The translations under genes were made by a program, and so were the position numbers. Of a stretch of 64,000 bases of DNA, positions 1-8,177 are shown in pieces (the stretch's first letter is position 1; each line of letters opens with the position of its first letter). The notes beneath the pieces were generated by a model. The model had not been told where the DNA came from and made no database searches. It saw only the letters and a list, made by a program, of their open reading frames with translations. The stretch spans positions 36,992 to 100,991 of the forward strand of contig CBDDBH010000014.1 in the NCBI GenBank assembly GCA_965225625.1. The letters are read 5' to 3'. Source of the stretch: CBDDBH01 sp965225625. Its GTDB lineage: Bacteria; Pseudomonadota; Gammaproteobacteria; JADZEE01.

Positions 1-1
1 C

Positions 2-763
2 GCGACCTACGTCGGTTTTTGGGATTACGTCCGCCGTCTGTTTGCGGACACTGCCGAGGCGCGGATCCGCGGTTACGCCGCGAGTCGTTTCTCATTTAAT
101 GTACACGGCGGTCGCTGTGCGGCGTGCGATGGCCAAGGCGTGAAGAAGGTTGAAATGAGTTTTCTTCCAGACGTCAAGGTTCGCTGTGCAATTTGCGACG
201 GCGCGCGCTTTAATTCAGACACATTGGATGTTCGATTCAAAAACAAGAACGTCGCGGATGTCTTGGCGATGAGCATCGATGAAGCAGTCGTCTTCTTCGA
301 GGCCCACCCGAAGGTCTACCACGCGTTAAAATTGCTCCAGGACGTCGGCCTGGGATATCTCACGCTGGGCCAGCCGAGCCCGACGTTGAGCGGCGGCGAA
401 GCGCAGCGCATCAAACTCGTCACCGAACTTGCCAAGGCCCGCCCCAACCTGAATACGCGGCTAGGCGCAAACCACACGCTTTACGTACTCGACGAACCGA
501 CGATAGGACTGCATATGGCGGATGTCGAAAAACTCATCCGGGTTCTGCATCGTCTCGCGGCCACCAACAATAGCGTGATCGTCATCGAACATAATCTCGA
601 TGTTATTGCAGAGGCCGACTACGTCATCGATCTTGGACCCGAGGGTGGCGACGCTGGCGGTCGCGTCGTCGCTAGAGGGACACCGGAGAAAATAGCGCGC
701 GCCAAACTCCCTTCACATACCGGCAAAGCGTTGGCCGACTTCGGCAAGTCACGCCATCAATGA
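2..763 (+). CDS. uvrA: UvrA excinuclease subunit A, C-terminal part (5' end outside window)
   Basis: UvrA is the DNA-damage-recognition ATPase of nucleotide excision repair. The reading frame is open from base 2, so the gene enters from the left edge and only about 253 C-terminal residues are present. Visible are a zinc-module Cys pair (CAACDGQG, then CAICDGARF), the ABC signature LSGGEAQRIKL, the Walker B stretch LYVLDEPTIGLH and the switch histidine in VIEHNLDV. The GTG at 140 is internal, since family sequence continues upstream of it (ATYVGFWDYVRRLF). The insertion between signature and Walker B (ARPNLNTRLGANH) differs from the short E. coli spacer and may point to a longer UvrA paralogue. 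It ends 29 bp before the convergent zur gene. Confidence 0.95.
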   Translation, partial: ATYVGFWDYVRRLFADTAEARIRGYAASRFSFNVHGGRCAACDGQGVKKVEMSFLPDVKVRCAICDGARFNSDTLDVRFKNKNVADVLAMSIDEAVVFFEAHPKVYHALKLLQDVGLGYLTLGQPSPTLSGGEAQRIKLVTELAKARPNLNTRLGANHTLYVLDEPTIGLHMADVEKLIRVLHRLAATNNSVIVIEHNLDVIAEADYVIDLGPEGGDAGGRVVARGTPEKIARAKLPSHTGKALADFGKSRHQ

Positions 764-792
764 CACCGATCCGGTAGTTGAAGTAAGCCGGG

Positions 793-1287
793 CTACCCGT
801 CGCAGTGCGTGCACAAGCCTTCGATCTCAATGGTTTCGCGAACCACGCTAAATCCCATCTTACTGGCTTTGCCGGCAATCAACTTGGAGATCTCAGCGTC
901 GTCGATTTCTGCGACGGTCCCACACTCGGTGCAAATGAAGAACTGCCCAAGGTGGCTACGGTGTGGATCTCCACAGCCGACGAAAGCGTTCAAGGACTCT
1001 ATCCGGTGCACCAGACCCACCTCTTGTAGAAAATCCAGCGCTCGGTATACCGTGGGCGGCGCGGCGCGTGCGCGATCGGCCTGTAAATCACTCAGCACAT
1101 CATATGCCTTTACTGGTTCGTGATTGCTCCAGACCAGTTCTAACACCCGGCGTCGTAGCGGTGTCAAACGATGGCCAAGCTCCAGGCAATGTTGCTCAGC
1201 CGCCGAAAGCGCATCGGACACGCACTCCGAATGCCGGTGGCGCCGATCTTTGAAGTCGCGCAAGACGCGGGTCGCAGCGTTTTTCAT
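793..1287 (-). CDS. zur: Fur-family transcriptional regulator, Zur-type
   Basis: A 164-residue Fur-superfamily repressor. The N-terminal winged helix includes RLTPLRRRVLELVW and a recognition region ending PTVYRALDFLQEVGLVHRIES. The C-terminal dimerisation and metal domain carries a CxxC pair (FICTECGT), histidines in GDPHRSHLGQ and a final CTHCDG pair. It is the last gene of a leftward run that starts with znuA, 77 bp downstream of an MBL hydrolase, so zinc is its likely corepressor and znuABC its target. The assignment to Zur rather than Fur or PerR rests mainly on this context and on a Zur-like box upstream of znuA. The DNA-binding specificity itself cannot be read. Confidence 0.9.
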   Translation of the reverse strand: MKNAATRVLRDFKDRRHRHSECVSDALSAAEQHCLELGHRLTPLRRRVLELVWSNHEPVKAYDVLSDLQADRARAAPPTVYRALDFLQEVGLVHRIESLNAFVGCGDPHRSHLGQFFICTECGTVAEIDDAEISKLIAGKASKMGFSVVRETIEIEGLCTHCDG

Positions 1288-1364
1288 AATGCGCTCAATG
1301 TTAGCAGTTCATCGGACGATGCGTATATCCAGCAAGCCACGTGCGCCTGCCTCAGGCTCGCACA

Positions 1365-2312
1365 TTACTCCCACTCGAGTTCCTTGTAAGCGCGGCTGAT
1401 GTTGCGTGGATGTGTTTCATCGAACAGCAACCAACTGTCGCGCTCGCTAACGGCGACCGAACGCATGGCCTGTTCGAGGCTGGTTCCCGTTGCAATTGCC
1501 GCCCGCACATCGTGCAGTAACACTTTGATGTACCTGTGTTGATCGATGATGGCGCGACCTCGTTCCGCCACCGGTGGGCCATGCCCGGGCACAACCGTTA
1601 CCCAGGTTTCAGACGCAAGCATCCCGGTGAACGCGTCCCAAGCGACGAGATTACCATCAAGCACAGGAACGCGTTCCATGAACACGAGATCTCCTGCCCA
1701 AAAGGTCCCGGTTCGAACATCGAGAATACTGAGGTCGGTGTTGCTGTGCGCCGCTTGCTGCGCCTTTAATTGCAAAATTCGATTGCCGAGATCCAGCTCC
1801 GCACTATCGACAACCAGCAACTCCCCGCCCGGCAGTGAGCCCTCACTCGCTCGAGTCCCGAGGTAATGCGCGAAGTTGTTGAGAAAAAAGTCGCGATTCG
1901 CCGCCAGCTCGCCCGCCAGATTGGCATGGCCGACAAATATCGGATGCTCTGTCTTGAAAGCAGCGTTACCCAGCACATGGTCAAAGTGAATGTGGGTATT
2001 GATGACGTAACACACGGGCCGCGCTGTTATGTTGCGTATTGCCCGGCGCAACGCCGCCCCTACTGTTATCGAGCCTCCAGAATCCACAACCGCAACACAT
2101 TCGTCGCCGACGATGAAGCCGATATTGGCACTGTCGTCGCGATCGGGCGCGTTACGACCTGCATGCCTTCCCGGATGAACGAAATTACCGGGCGCAACTT
2201 CAACCAGCCGGAACAGCGGTTCGTTTGCGGGCAAACGTGGACTTGCGACGCTTAGCAGACAACAACACAGCAGCCAGCAAAGGCCAAGCCGCGGCCCGTT
2301 CGGATCAAGCAT
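1365..2312 (-). CDS. Secreted metallo-beta-lactamase-fold hydrolase, SoxH-like
   Basis: A 315-residue MBL-fold protein with an N-terminal signal peptide (hydrophobic LCWLLCCCLLSVASPRLPA). The zinc motif THIHFDH follows a beta strand near residue 105. Further ligands are plausible in AAHSNTDLSI, GDLVF and VVPGHGPP. It resembles the SoxH-like / quinoprotein-relay zinc metallohydrolase group of exported MBL proteins whose substrates are poorly known. Its ATG overlaps the znuB stop codon by one base (TAATG), so it is translationally coupled to the zinc importer and sits between znuB and zur. I infer a zinc-linked periplasmic role, for example a zinc-dependent enzyme or zinc store. A beta-lactamase function is not implied. 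Confidence 0.8.
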   Translation of the reverse strand: MLDPNGPRLGLCWLLCCCLLSVASPRLPANEPLFRLVEVAPGNFVHPGRHAGRNAPDRDDSANIGFIVGDECVAVVDSGGSITVGAALRRAIRNITARPVCYVINTHIHFDHVLGNAAFKTEHPIFVGHANLAGELAANRDFFLNNFAHYLGTRASEGSLPGGELLVVDSAELDLGNRILQLKAQQAAHSNTDLSILDVRTGTFWAGDLVFMERVPVLDGNLVAWDAFTGMLASETWVTVVPGHGPPVAERGRAIIDQHRYIKVLLHDVRAAIATGTSLEQAMRSVAVSERDSWLLFDETHPRNISRAYKELEWE

Positions 2313-3187
2313 TACGGCTCAACCATCACACTGCTGCGTGCGCGGCGCGACCGCCGCAAATTCGAAAAAGCCAGCGTCAACATGTAACAACTCCCGGCCA
2401 GAACAATGATGGTCGCGCCGGCCGGCAAATCGGGACCATAGGACAAGCCCAGTCCGCAGCTGGTGAAAATAATCCCCAGCACGACAGACAACGCCATAAT
2501 GGAGCGCAGCGATGAGGCAAAATGCACGGCAATTGCGGCCGGCAGCGTCAACAGTGCGATCACCAAAAGCAACCCCACCACGGGTAACAGCAACACCACC
2601 GTCAGCGCCACCATGCACAGCAACAAGGTGTAATACCAGGCGGTGCTCAGGCCCCGCACGCGCGCAAACTCCTCATCGAAACTCACTGCCAACAACTGTT
2701 TGTAGAACAATCCCACCACCAACAATATGACTACATCGAGGATCAGCATAAGAATCAGGGCGCCTGGCTCTACCAACAAGACATTACCGAACAGATAGCT
2801 CATCAAGTCGACGTTGTAACCAGGCGTGCGGCTGATAAATATGACGCCTACCGCCATACCCACAGCCCACAGCGCACTGATCAAAATGTCTTCCTGTTCA
2901 CCATGCTTGAGACTCACCCAGGCAATGAGAATGGCTGCGGCCAGAGCTGCAACAACTGCCCCCAGCAACGGTTCCTGGCCCATGTAATAGGCCACACCCA
3001 TTCCACCCAGCGCGGTATGCGCGATGCCGCCAGACATCAGCCCGATGCGTTTGACGACAACATAGGTGCCGGTAACGCCGCAGCCGATGCTGGCCAACAC
3101 TCCGGCCAGCAGCGCATATTGCAGGAATGCGTGTTTGGACAATGCGTCTATAAACTCAAGCACGAAGAAGGCCCGAGAAAATGTCAA
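2312..3187 (-). CDS. znuB: Zinc ABC transporter permease ZnuB
   Basis: An inner-membrane permease of the ABC-3 family (291 residues, about eight hydrophobic segments). Family landmarks include GGIAHTALGGMGVAYYMG near residue 53 and the C-terminal run PVVGLLLVIALLTLPAAIA. It should form the zinc channel with ZnuC, fed by periplasmic ZnuA. The open frame starts at a TTG (3187); a GTG at 3163 (VLEFIDALSKH) is an equally possible start. It lies 23 bp after znuC and shares a TAATG overlap with the downstream MBL gene, which supports one transcript. ABC-3 permeases also carry manganese or iron. Zinc is inferred from the Zur-type regulator in the same run. Confidence 0.92.
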   Translation of the reverse strand: MTFSRAFFVLEFIDALSKHAFLQYALLAGVLASIGCGVTGTYVVVKRIGLMSGGIAHTALGGMGVAYYMGQEPLLGAVVAALAAAILIAWVSLKHGEQEDILISALWAVGMAVGVIFISRTPGYNVDLMSYLFGNVLLVEPGALILMLILDVVILLVVGLFYKQLLAVSFDEEFARVRGLSTAWYYTLLLCMVALTVVLLLPVVGLLLVIALLTLPAAIAVHFASSLRSIMALSVVLGIIFTSCGLGLSYGPDLPAGATIIVLAGSCYMLTLAFSNLRRSRRARSSVMVEP

Positions 3188-3210
3188 AAGACGGTGAAGC
3201 AGATTGCACG

Positions 3211-3936
3211 CTAGTGCGCATGATCGATCATCCCAATTGCCCCGGTGTACATGCGCTGCAGGACCTCATCATTGATTTCAGTGACCGGATGCACTTCAAC
3301 GCTGTGGTTCAGGCAGGCTACCCGGGTAACGTAAGACGAGATGAAGCCGATATCGTGGGAAACCACGATAATCGTCATGTTTTCGTTCAAAGAACGCAAC
3401 AACTCGAAGATTTCCAGTCCGGCGTGGTGATCCACATTGGCAGTGGACTCATCGAGGATCAGGATCTTAGGCTCAGTCGCCAAGGCGCGCGCAATGAGTA
3501 CCCGCTGCAATTCACCGCCAGAAAGCTCGCCGACGGGCCGCGCCCAAAGCGCCTCGGTGTCGGTTGCCTGCATGGCAGTGCGCGCACTTGTCCGCTCTTT
3601 GGCGCCAAATCCGCCCAGGCTCAATCCCGAATTCAGACATCCAAGCATTACCAACTCGCCTGCGGAAATGGGAAATTGCCGCGAGAACGATACGAACTGA
3701 GGACAATAGCCTATGCCCGCGCGACCGACAGACGGAGAGTGCCCAAGCACCTCGATGTGGCCGGTGGTTGGCTCAAGCAGACCGAGAATGAGTTTCAGCA
3801 ACGTGCTTTTACCGCCGCCGTTCGGACCCACCAAACCGATGAATTCACCGTGTAAGAGATCGACGTTGATATCTCGCAGCACGGCCGGGCCGCCAAATGA
3901 GAAACTCACGTCCTTGATGCGAATAACCGGTGTCAT
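3211..3936 (-). CDS. znuC: Zinc ABC transporter ATP-binding protein ZnuC
   Basis: A 241-residue ABC ATPase that energises the ZnuB channel. Walker A is GPNGGGKST, the signature is LSGGELQRVLIARAL, Walker B is ILILDEST and the switch histidine lies in VVSHDIGF. The typical Q-loop follows YCPQFVSF. The ATG at 3936 overlaps the znuA stop (TGATG), better than the TTG one codon upstream. The C-terminal tail (VHPVTEINDEVLQRMYTGAIGMIDHAH) contains spaced histidines of the kind seen in metal-transport ATPases. It is the second gene of the zinc run. Confidence 0.93.
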   Translation of the reverse strand: MTPVIRIKDVSFSFGGPAVLRDINVDLLHGEFIGLVGPNGGGKSTLLKLILGLLEPTTGHIEVLGHSPSVGRAGIGYCPQFVSFSRQFPISAGELVMLGCLNSGLSLGGFGAKERTSARTAMQATDTEALWARPVGELSGGELQRVLIARALATEPKILILDESTANVDHHAGLEIFELLRSLNENMTIIVVSHDIGFISSYVTRVACLNHSVEVHPVTEINDEVLQRMYTGAIGMIDHAH

Positions 3937-4766
3937 CAAGGTTGCCCGCCTGTAGCAATCAGGCCGGCGACGTGACGCATGTTGTCGAGATAGTGCTCTG
4001 CCAACGGATCCGCGACGACGATGCGCGCATCGAGTTCCTGCGCAATGATGCGCGCCATCGCACTGCTGAATTGAGGCTGTATCAACACCAGTCGTATTTG
4101 TTCGCGCCGGCCAAGCTCGATCAGTTTCACCAGATGCCGGGCGTTGGGTTCCTTGCCATCGTGCTCCAGGGCCAGTTGCTGCAGACCATAGTCCTGGGCT
4201 AGATGCCCCCAGGCCGGATGAAACACCAGAAATTTGCGGGCATCGCCGGCCTGCAGCATATTTTCCAGATCGGCGTGCAGGGTATCGAGTTCACGTTCGT
4301 AGCTGTGCAAGTTCCTCGTGTATATCGACGCGTTATCCGGGTCGATTCTGACTAGTGTTGCTGCAATCGTCTGTGCAATCTTGCGTGCGATGCGAGGACT
4401 GGTCCACACATGCGGATCCATGTGACTGTCGAACAGTGCCGCTTCCGTTTGCCTGCAATCGACGATTAGCAGTCCTGGTTGATGTGCGGCAATACGAGGC
4501 GTCCACGTCTGTTCGAATGGAACACCGACCCGAAAAAACACATGCGCCCCGGCCAGGCCTGCCAGTTGTCTCGGGGTAGGTTCATAAGTTGCGGGACTTT
4601 GACCCGGCGCAACCATCACCGTCACCGATACCTGCTCACCACCGATCCGTTCGGCAAAATGTTTTAACGGCACAATGCTGACCACGACCTGCAAGGTAGC
4701 CGCAGCCACCCATTGCGTCGCACATAAAATCAGCAGTCCTAAAGCAAATCTAACGAATTCTTTCAC
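3936..4766 (-). CDS. znuA: Zinc ABC transporter substrate-binding protein ZnuA-like
   Basis: A 276-residue cluster A-I metal-binding periplasmic protein with a signal peptide (FALGLLILCATQWVAAA). I place the start at the GTG at 4766. An open frame continues to 5006, but those 80 codons translate an intergenic repeat and the Zur-like box, so they are not coding. Expected metal ligands are visible in MDPHVW, FHPAWGH and VADPLAEHY. The first His of the family motif (PHTYEPTP) is replaced: the sequence here is SPATYEPTPRQ. No His-rich loop is visible. First gene of the znuA-znuC-znuB-MBL-zur run. Confidence 0.9.
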   Translation of the reverse strand: MKEFVRFALGLLILCATQWVAAATLQVVVSIVPLKHFAERIGGEQVSVTVMVAPGQSPATYEPTPRQLAGLAGAHVFFRVGVPFEQTWTPRIAAHQPGLLIVDCRQTEAALFDSHMDPHVWTSPRIARKIAQTIAATLVRIDPDNASIYTRNLHSYERELDTLHADLENMLQAGDARKFLVFHPAWGHLAQDYGLQQLALEHDGKEPNARHLVKLIELGRREQIRLVLIQPQFSSAMARIIAQELDARIVVADPLAEHYLDNMRHVAGLIATGGQP

Positions 4767-4798
4767 CGCACATTCCGCTGGGCCAGGGTGCAGGGCAC

Positions 4799-4816
4799 CA
4801 TATGTTATAATGTTTC
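4799..4816 (-). promoter_or_regulatory. Zur-like operator upstream of znuA
   Basis: On the minus strand the site reads GAAACATTATAACATATG, a near palindrome matching 14 of 18 positions of a Zur-type consensus (GAAATGTTATAACATTTC, from memory of gammaproteobacterial sites). It ends 33 bp upstream of the GTG start of znuA and lies in the divergent region shared with btuF. Zn-loaded Zur would repress the operon from here. Confidence 0.6.
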
Positions 4817-4841
4817 GTTTTGAAACACAGCTATCTGACTT

Positions 4842-5080
4842 TAACCCCTCACCCCAACCCTCTCCCGCAAGGGGGGAGGGAGTTAATCCGTGGGTCCGTT
4901 CTCCCCTTGCGGGGTGAGCGGGAAAAAGCAAGGACCATTTAACATGGCGCTTGCCCCGCGAACGTGACCGCCAGGGATGGCGGAAATGCAGACGTTGCAG
5001 GAGCAATCGTCTGCCCCTTGCCGAGAGGCATGGGCCGGGGGTTCTTAACGAGGCGTCAGCCGAGTTCTAGAAAAGGACAG
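4842..5080. repeat. Intergenic repeat region between znuA and btuF
   Basis: The roughly 380 bp between znuA and btuF holds no gene. Bases 4842-4918 are a copy of the C-rich repeat starting CCCCTCACCCCAACCC and folding onto CCTTGCGGGGTGAG. Bases 4966-5000 carry a copy of a second repeat, with CCGCCAGGGATGGCGG followed by AAATGCAGA, also found at 11402-11426. These segments inflate open frames on both sides but show no protein-like translation. Confidence 0.7.
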
Positions 5081-5147
5081 GATGAGGGGTTTTTTGCATC
5101 CGAGAAATCATCAGGTCACAATCCCGGCGTTTCCTAGCGCAGCAGCC

Positions 5148-5996
5148 ATGTATTTCAAATCGATACCGATCATTGTTTTGTTTGCCATCTCGACGTCGGT
5201 GGCCGCCCAGCCGCAACGTATCGTATCTTTGAACTTGTGCACCGACTCCATGCTATTGGAGCTGGCAGAACCAGAACGCATCGCGTCGCTCACCCATTTA
5301 GCGCGTGATAGTGAGTTGTCGTTTTTCTCCGAACGAGCCGCTGACTTCCCGATCAATCACGGCAACGCTGAAGAGATACTTCTCATCGATCCCGATTTGA
5401 TTTTCGCCGGCACTTACTCGACGCAAACCACCACGGCGCTGCTGCGCAAGCTTGGCTATCGCATCATCAGCGTCGCACCGGCCGACAGTCTGGCTGCGTT
5501 ACGCCATAACTTTCGTGTACTCGGCAGTGCCATCGATGAAACTGAACGCGCCGAACAATTGCTCGCGGATATGGATGCACGCATCGCAGCAGCCGCGCGC
5601 AGCAACGTGGGAAGCAGTCTGCGCGCCGTGTTATTTCGGGCAAGTGGGTTTACGGTTGGGAGTCAGACGCTACTGAACGAATTGCTCATGCTCGCCGGTT
5701 TCAGCAACGTATCGGCCGAATTGGAGATCCGTGACGGTGGATTCTTGTCGATTGAGAATCTTGTGATGTCGGATCCCGATCTCATCGTTTTTGGAGATTC
5801 CAGACCGCAGTACCCATCGATGGCACACCAGCTATTGACCCACCGGGCACTGCAAAAGTATTTGGAGATCGACAACTCCCATCTTTCCATCATGATCCCT
5901 CCGCGTTATTGGGCCTGCGGCGGCACATTCGCGGCTACCGTCGTAGAGCAGTTGGTCGCAGCCAAGAGCTCGAAGGAGCCAAGCGCAGGTGAGTGA
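5148..5996 (+). CDS. btuF: Cobalamin ABC transporter substrate-binding protein BtuF-like
   Basis: A 282-residue periplasmic binding protein of the BtuF/FepB helical-backbone class. The signal peptide is MYFKSIPIIVLFAISTSVAA, so I choose the ATG at 5148 over the in-frame ATG at 5082. Family landmarks are RIVSLNLCTDSMLLEL, the ligand-proximal DPDLIFAG and the C-terminal IPPRYWACGG. It captures vitamin B12 in the periplasm and delivers it to BtuCD. The stop overlaps the GTG start of btuC by 8 bp. Heme and siderophore binders share the fold, but the downstream cobalamin riboswitch and BtuB make B12 the best assignment. Confidence 0.85.
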   Translation: MYFKSIPIIVLFAISTSVAAQPQRIVSLNLCTDSMLLELAEPERIASLTHLARDSELSFFSERAADFPINHGNAEEILLIDPDLIFAGTYSTQTTTALLRKLGYRIISVAPADSLAALRHNFRVLGSAIDETERAEQLLADMDARIAAAARSNVGSSLRAVLFRASGFTVGSQTLLNELLMLAGFSNVSAELEIRDGGFLSIENLVMSDPDLIVFGDSRPQYPSMAHQLLTHRALQKYLEIDNSHLSIMIPPRYWACGGTFAATVVEQLVAAKSSKEPSAGE

Positions 5997-7017
5997 GCCA
6001 GTTGCGTCCGACCCGCTGGCGGTACCGCGCCACGCGCTGGCATGGTGTGCCGCATTGCTGCTGCTGATCGCCATCTTGTTCATTTGTTCGCTAGCCGTTG
6101 GCCGCGCGCCCATCTCTCTGATGGAAGCGTTACGCAGTACGCTGGCCGATGATCCCTCGCTTATCCAGATTGTGGTGCAGGAGATCCGCCTACCGCGCGC
6201 ACTGTTAGCGGTCATGGTGGGCGCAACGCTGGGACTCGCCGGTGCAGCGCTGCAAGGTCTGCTGCGCAACCCTTTGGCCGAACCCGGCCTTATTGGGGTA
6301 TCGGGCTGCGCGGCACTGGGCGCGGTGATCGCTTTCTACAGCGGATTGTCCGCCAGTTTCGCTCTGGCGTTACCGCTCAGCGGATTAGGCGGTGCGTTAT
6401 TTGCCGTCATCGGGATCTACGTGCTGGCCGGGCGTGACAGCAGTATCCTGACCTTGATTCTTGCCGGTGTCGCGCTCAACAGTTTGGCCGGTGCACTCAC
6501 GGCGTTGGCGTTGAATCTTTCGCCCAACCCTTACGCTGCGTTCGAGATCCTGTTTTGGTTGATGGGTTCGCTCTCCGATCGCAGTTTCGATCACGTGGTG
6601 CTCGCCTTTCCGTTCATGCTGGCAGGCTGGATTTTGCTGTTGACGGTGCCTCGCGCGCTCGATGCACTGACCTTAGGCGAAGATGCGGCAACCAGTCTGG
6701 GCTTCGACCTGCGTGCTGTGCGTCTGCGTGTGATCCTCGGCACTGCTTTGGCGGTCGGCTCAGCGGTTTCGGTTTCAGGCGTGATCGGCTTTGTCGGTCT
6801 CATCGTGCCCCATCTGGTACGGCCACTGGTTGCGCATCAACCCGGCCTGCTGCTGCCCGTCAGTGCGTTAGGCGGCGCAGCGCTGACATTAGCTGCGGAC
6901 ATTGCAGTACGAATGCTTGCTGTTGGAACAGAATTGAAACTCGGCGTCCTCACTGCAATTATTGGTGCGCCGTTCTTTTTGTATCTCGTTATAAAAACGC
7001 GTACTGAACTTCATTGA
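5989..7017 (+). CDS. btuC: Cobalamin ABC transporter permease BtuC (FecCD family)
   Basis: A 342-residue polytopic permease of the FecCD family with about ten hydrophobic segments. Diagnostic stretches are RLPRALLAVMVGATLGLAGAALQGLLRNPLAEPGLIG and, near the end, VSGVIGFVGLIVPHLVRPL. The GTG start at 5989 lies inside the btuF 3' end, and the stop overlaps the btuD TTG start, so the three genes are tightly coupled. BtuC dimers form the B12 channel. Family members also move ferric siderophores or heme; cobalamin is inferred from context. Confidence 0.9.
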   Translation: MSEPVASDPLAVPRHALAWCAALLLLIAILFICSLAVGRAPISLMEALRSTLADDPSLIQIVVQEIRLPRALLAVMVGATLGLAGAALQGLLRNPLAEPGLIGVSGCAALGAVIAFYSGLSASFALALPLSGLGGALFAVIGIYVLAGRDSSILTLILAGVALNSLAGALTALALNLSPNPYAAFEILFWLMGSLSDRSFDHVVLAFPFMLAGWILLLTVPRALDALTLGEDAATSLGFDLRAVRLRVILGTALAVGSAVSVSGVIGFVGLIVPHLVRPLVAHQPGLLLPVSALGGAALTLAADIAVRMLAVGTELKLGVLTAIIGAPFFLYLVIKTRTELH

Positions 7018-7817
7018 CCATACTGACGGCAGCGAAGATCGGAGTCGACTTGGCGGGCCGCCGCGTCCTGGATGGGATCTCGCTGACGATCGACGCGGGT
7101 GAGTTAGTGGGGTTGGTCGGACCCAACGGCTCCGGCAAGTCCACTTGTTTACGCGCACTGATGGGATTGCTGCCCATCAACGACGGCTCCATTAGCCTCG
7201 ATGGCCGTGATATCAAAGACGTCCCGCGGCGCATCCTGGCACAACGAGTCGCTTATCTTCCGCAAGGTGGAGGTGCGCACTGGCCGCTGACAGTCGCGCG
7301 TATCGTTGCGCTGGGCAGGTTGCCGCATCGACCCACATGGCAAGCGTTACGCTCAGTCGATCGCGATGCAATCAGCCAGGCTATGCAGAGCGCCGATGTC
7401 GCTCATCTTGCGGATCGCGTTATCACGACCTTGTCGGGCGGTGAGTTGGTGCTTGTGCATCTTGCCCGCGTATTGGCAGGCGCACCGGCGGTAATCATCG
7501 CCGACGAGCCCACTGCGGCACTGGATCCATTTCACCAATTGCAGGTCATGGAACTTCTACGAGGCATTGCCCACCAAGGCGGTGCAGTGCTGGTGGTACT
7601 GCACGAGTTAAGTCTTGCAACACGCTACTGCGACCGTCTGGTGCTGTTGGATGACGGCAAGGCAGTCGCGCAGGGAGCGCCGGCTGATGTGTTGACGCGC
7701 GCAAATGTCGCTTCGGCCTACCGCATTGAAGCATTGCATCGCGCCGAGCAGGGAGAATCCTACGTTTTGCCCTGGCGAATGCTCGACCGCGTGGAGTCCG
7801 ACCCACCAACCCACTGA
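7014..7817 (+). CDS. btuD: Cobalamin ABC transporter ATP-binding protein BtuD-like
   Basis: A 267-residue ABC ATPase paired with BtuC. Walker A is GPNGSGKST, Walker B is VIIADEPTAALD and the H-loop is VVLHELSLA. The signature keeps LSGGE, but the following residues read LVLVHLAR where most relatives have an Arg-rich (R/Q)QRV(L/H)LAR stretch, a mild deviation. The start is a TTG overlapping the btuC stop (TTGA). The C-terminal roughly 25 residues (EALHRAEQGESYVLPWRML) are typical of FecE/BtuD-type ATPases. No separate promoter is visible before it. Confidence 0.9.
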   Translation: MTILTAAKIGVDLAGRRVLDGISLTIDAGELVGLVGPNGSGKSTCLRALMGLLPINDGSISLDGRDIKDVPRRILAQRVAYLPQGGGAHWPLTVARIVALGRLPHRPTWQALRSVDRDAISQAMQSADVAHLADRVITTLSGGELVLVHLARVLAGAPAVIIADEPTAALDPFHQLQVMELLRGIAHQGGAVLVVLHELSLATRYCDRLVLLDDGKAVAQGAPADVLTRANVASAYRIEALHRAEQGESYVLPWRMLDRVESDPPTH

Positions 7818-7879
7818 GTGTCATTCGCCATTGCCTAGCAGGGTTTGTAATTCGTGGTACACTTTTCCCGTCATCGCTT

Positions 7880-8090
7880 CGAGGTGCTCCAGCGACATCC
7901 GTCGCAGGAGATAATCGAGAAGTCCGGTGCGCCGCGCGAGCAAGCATAACTTTCGCTCGCGGGCAAAGCCGGCGCTGCCCCCGCAACGGTAGGCGAGTTG
8001 ACATCGGAACAATGCCACTGCGCAAGACGCGTGGGAAGGTAACCGACGTCAAATACTCGTGAGCCCGGAGACCGGCCCGAAGTGTGCAAC
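7880..8090 (+). promoter_or_regulatory. Cobalamin (B12) riboswitch
   Basis: The leader of btuB carries the conserved blocks of an adenosylcobalamin-class riboswitch in order: GAGAAGTCCGGTGC (7917-7930), GGCGCTGCCCCCGCAACGG (7971-7989), the B12 box GCCACTG...GTGGGAAGG (8014-8039) and GAGCCCGGAGACCGGCC (8061-8077). It ends about 90 bp before the btuB ATG, leaving room for an expression platform that would block translation or transcription when B12 is abundant. It lies between btuD and btuB, so it controls btuB and probably the gene after it. No second copy is seen before btuF. Confidence 0.93.
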
Positions 8091-8177
8091 GGCGTTGCGC
8101 AGACAATTCGTCCACGCGACATGTTTTGATTAAACGCGAACCGTTTCCGCGGGCGGCGAACGGCGTGAGGTATACCC

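Noticed and set aside
4767..5006. N-terminal extension of ZnuA by 80 residues
   Set aside because: The extension translates an intergenic repeat and the Zur-like box. The signal peptide begins only after the GTG at 4766.
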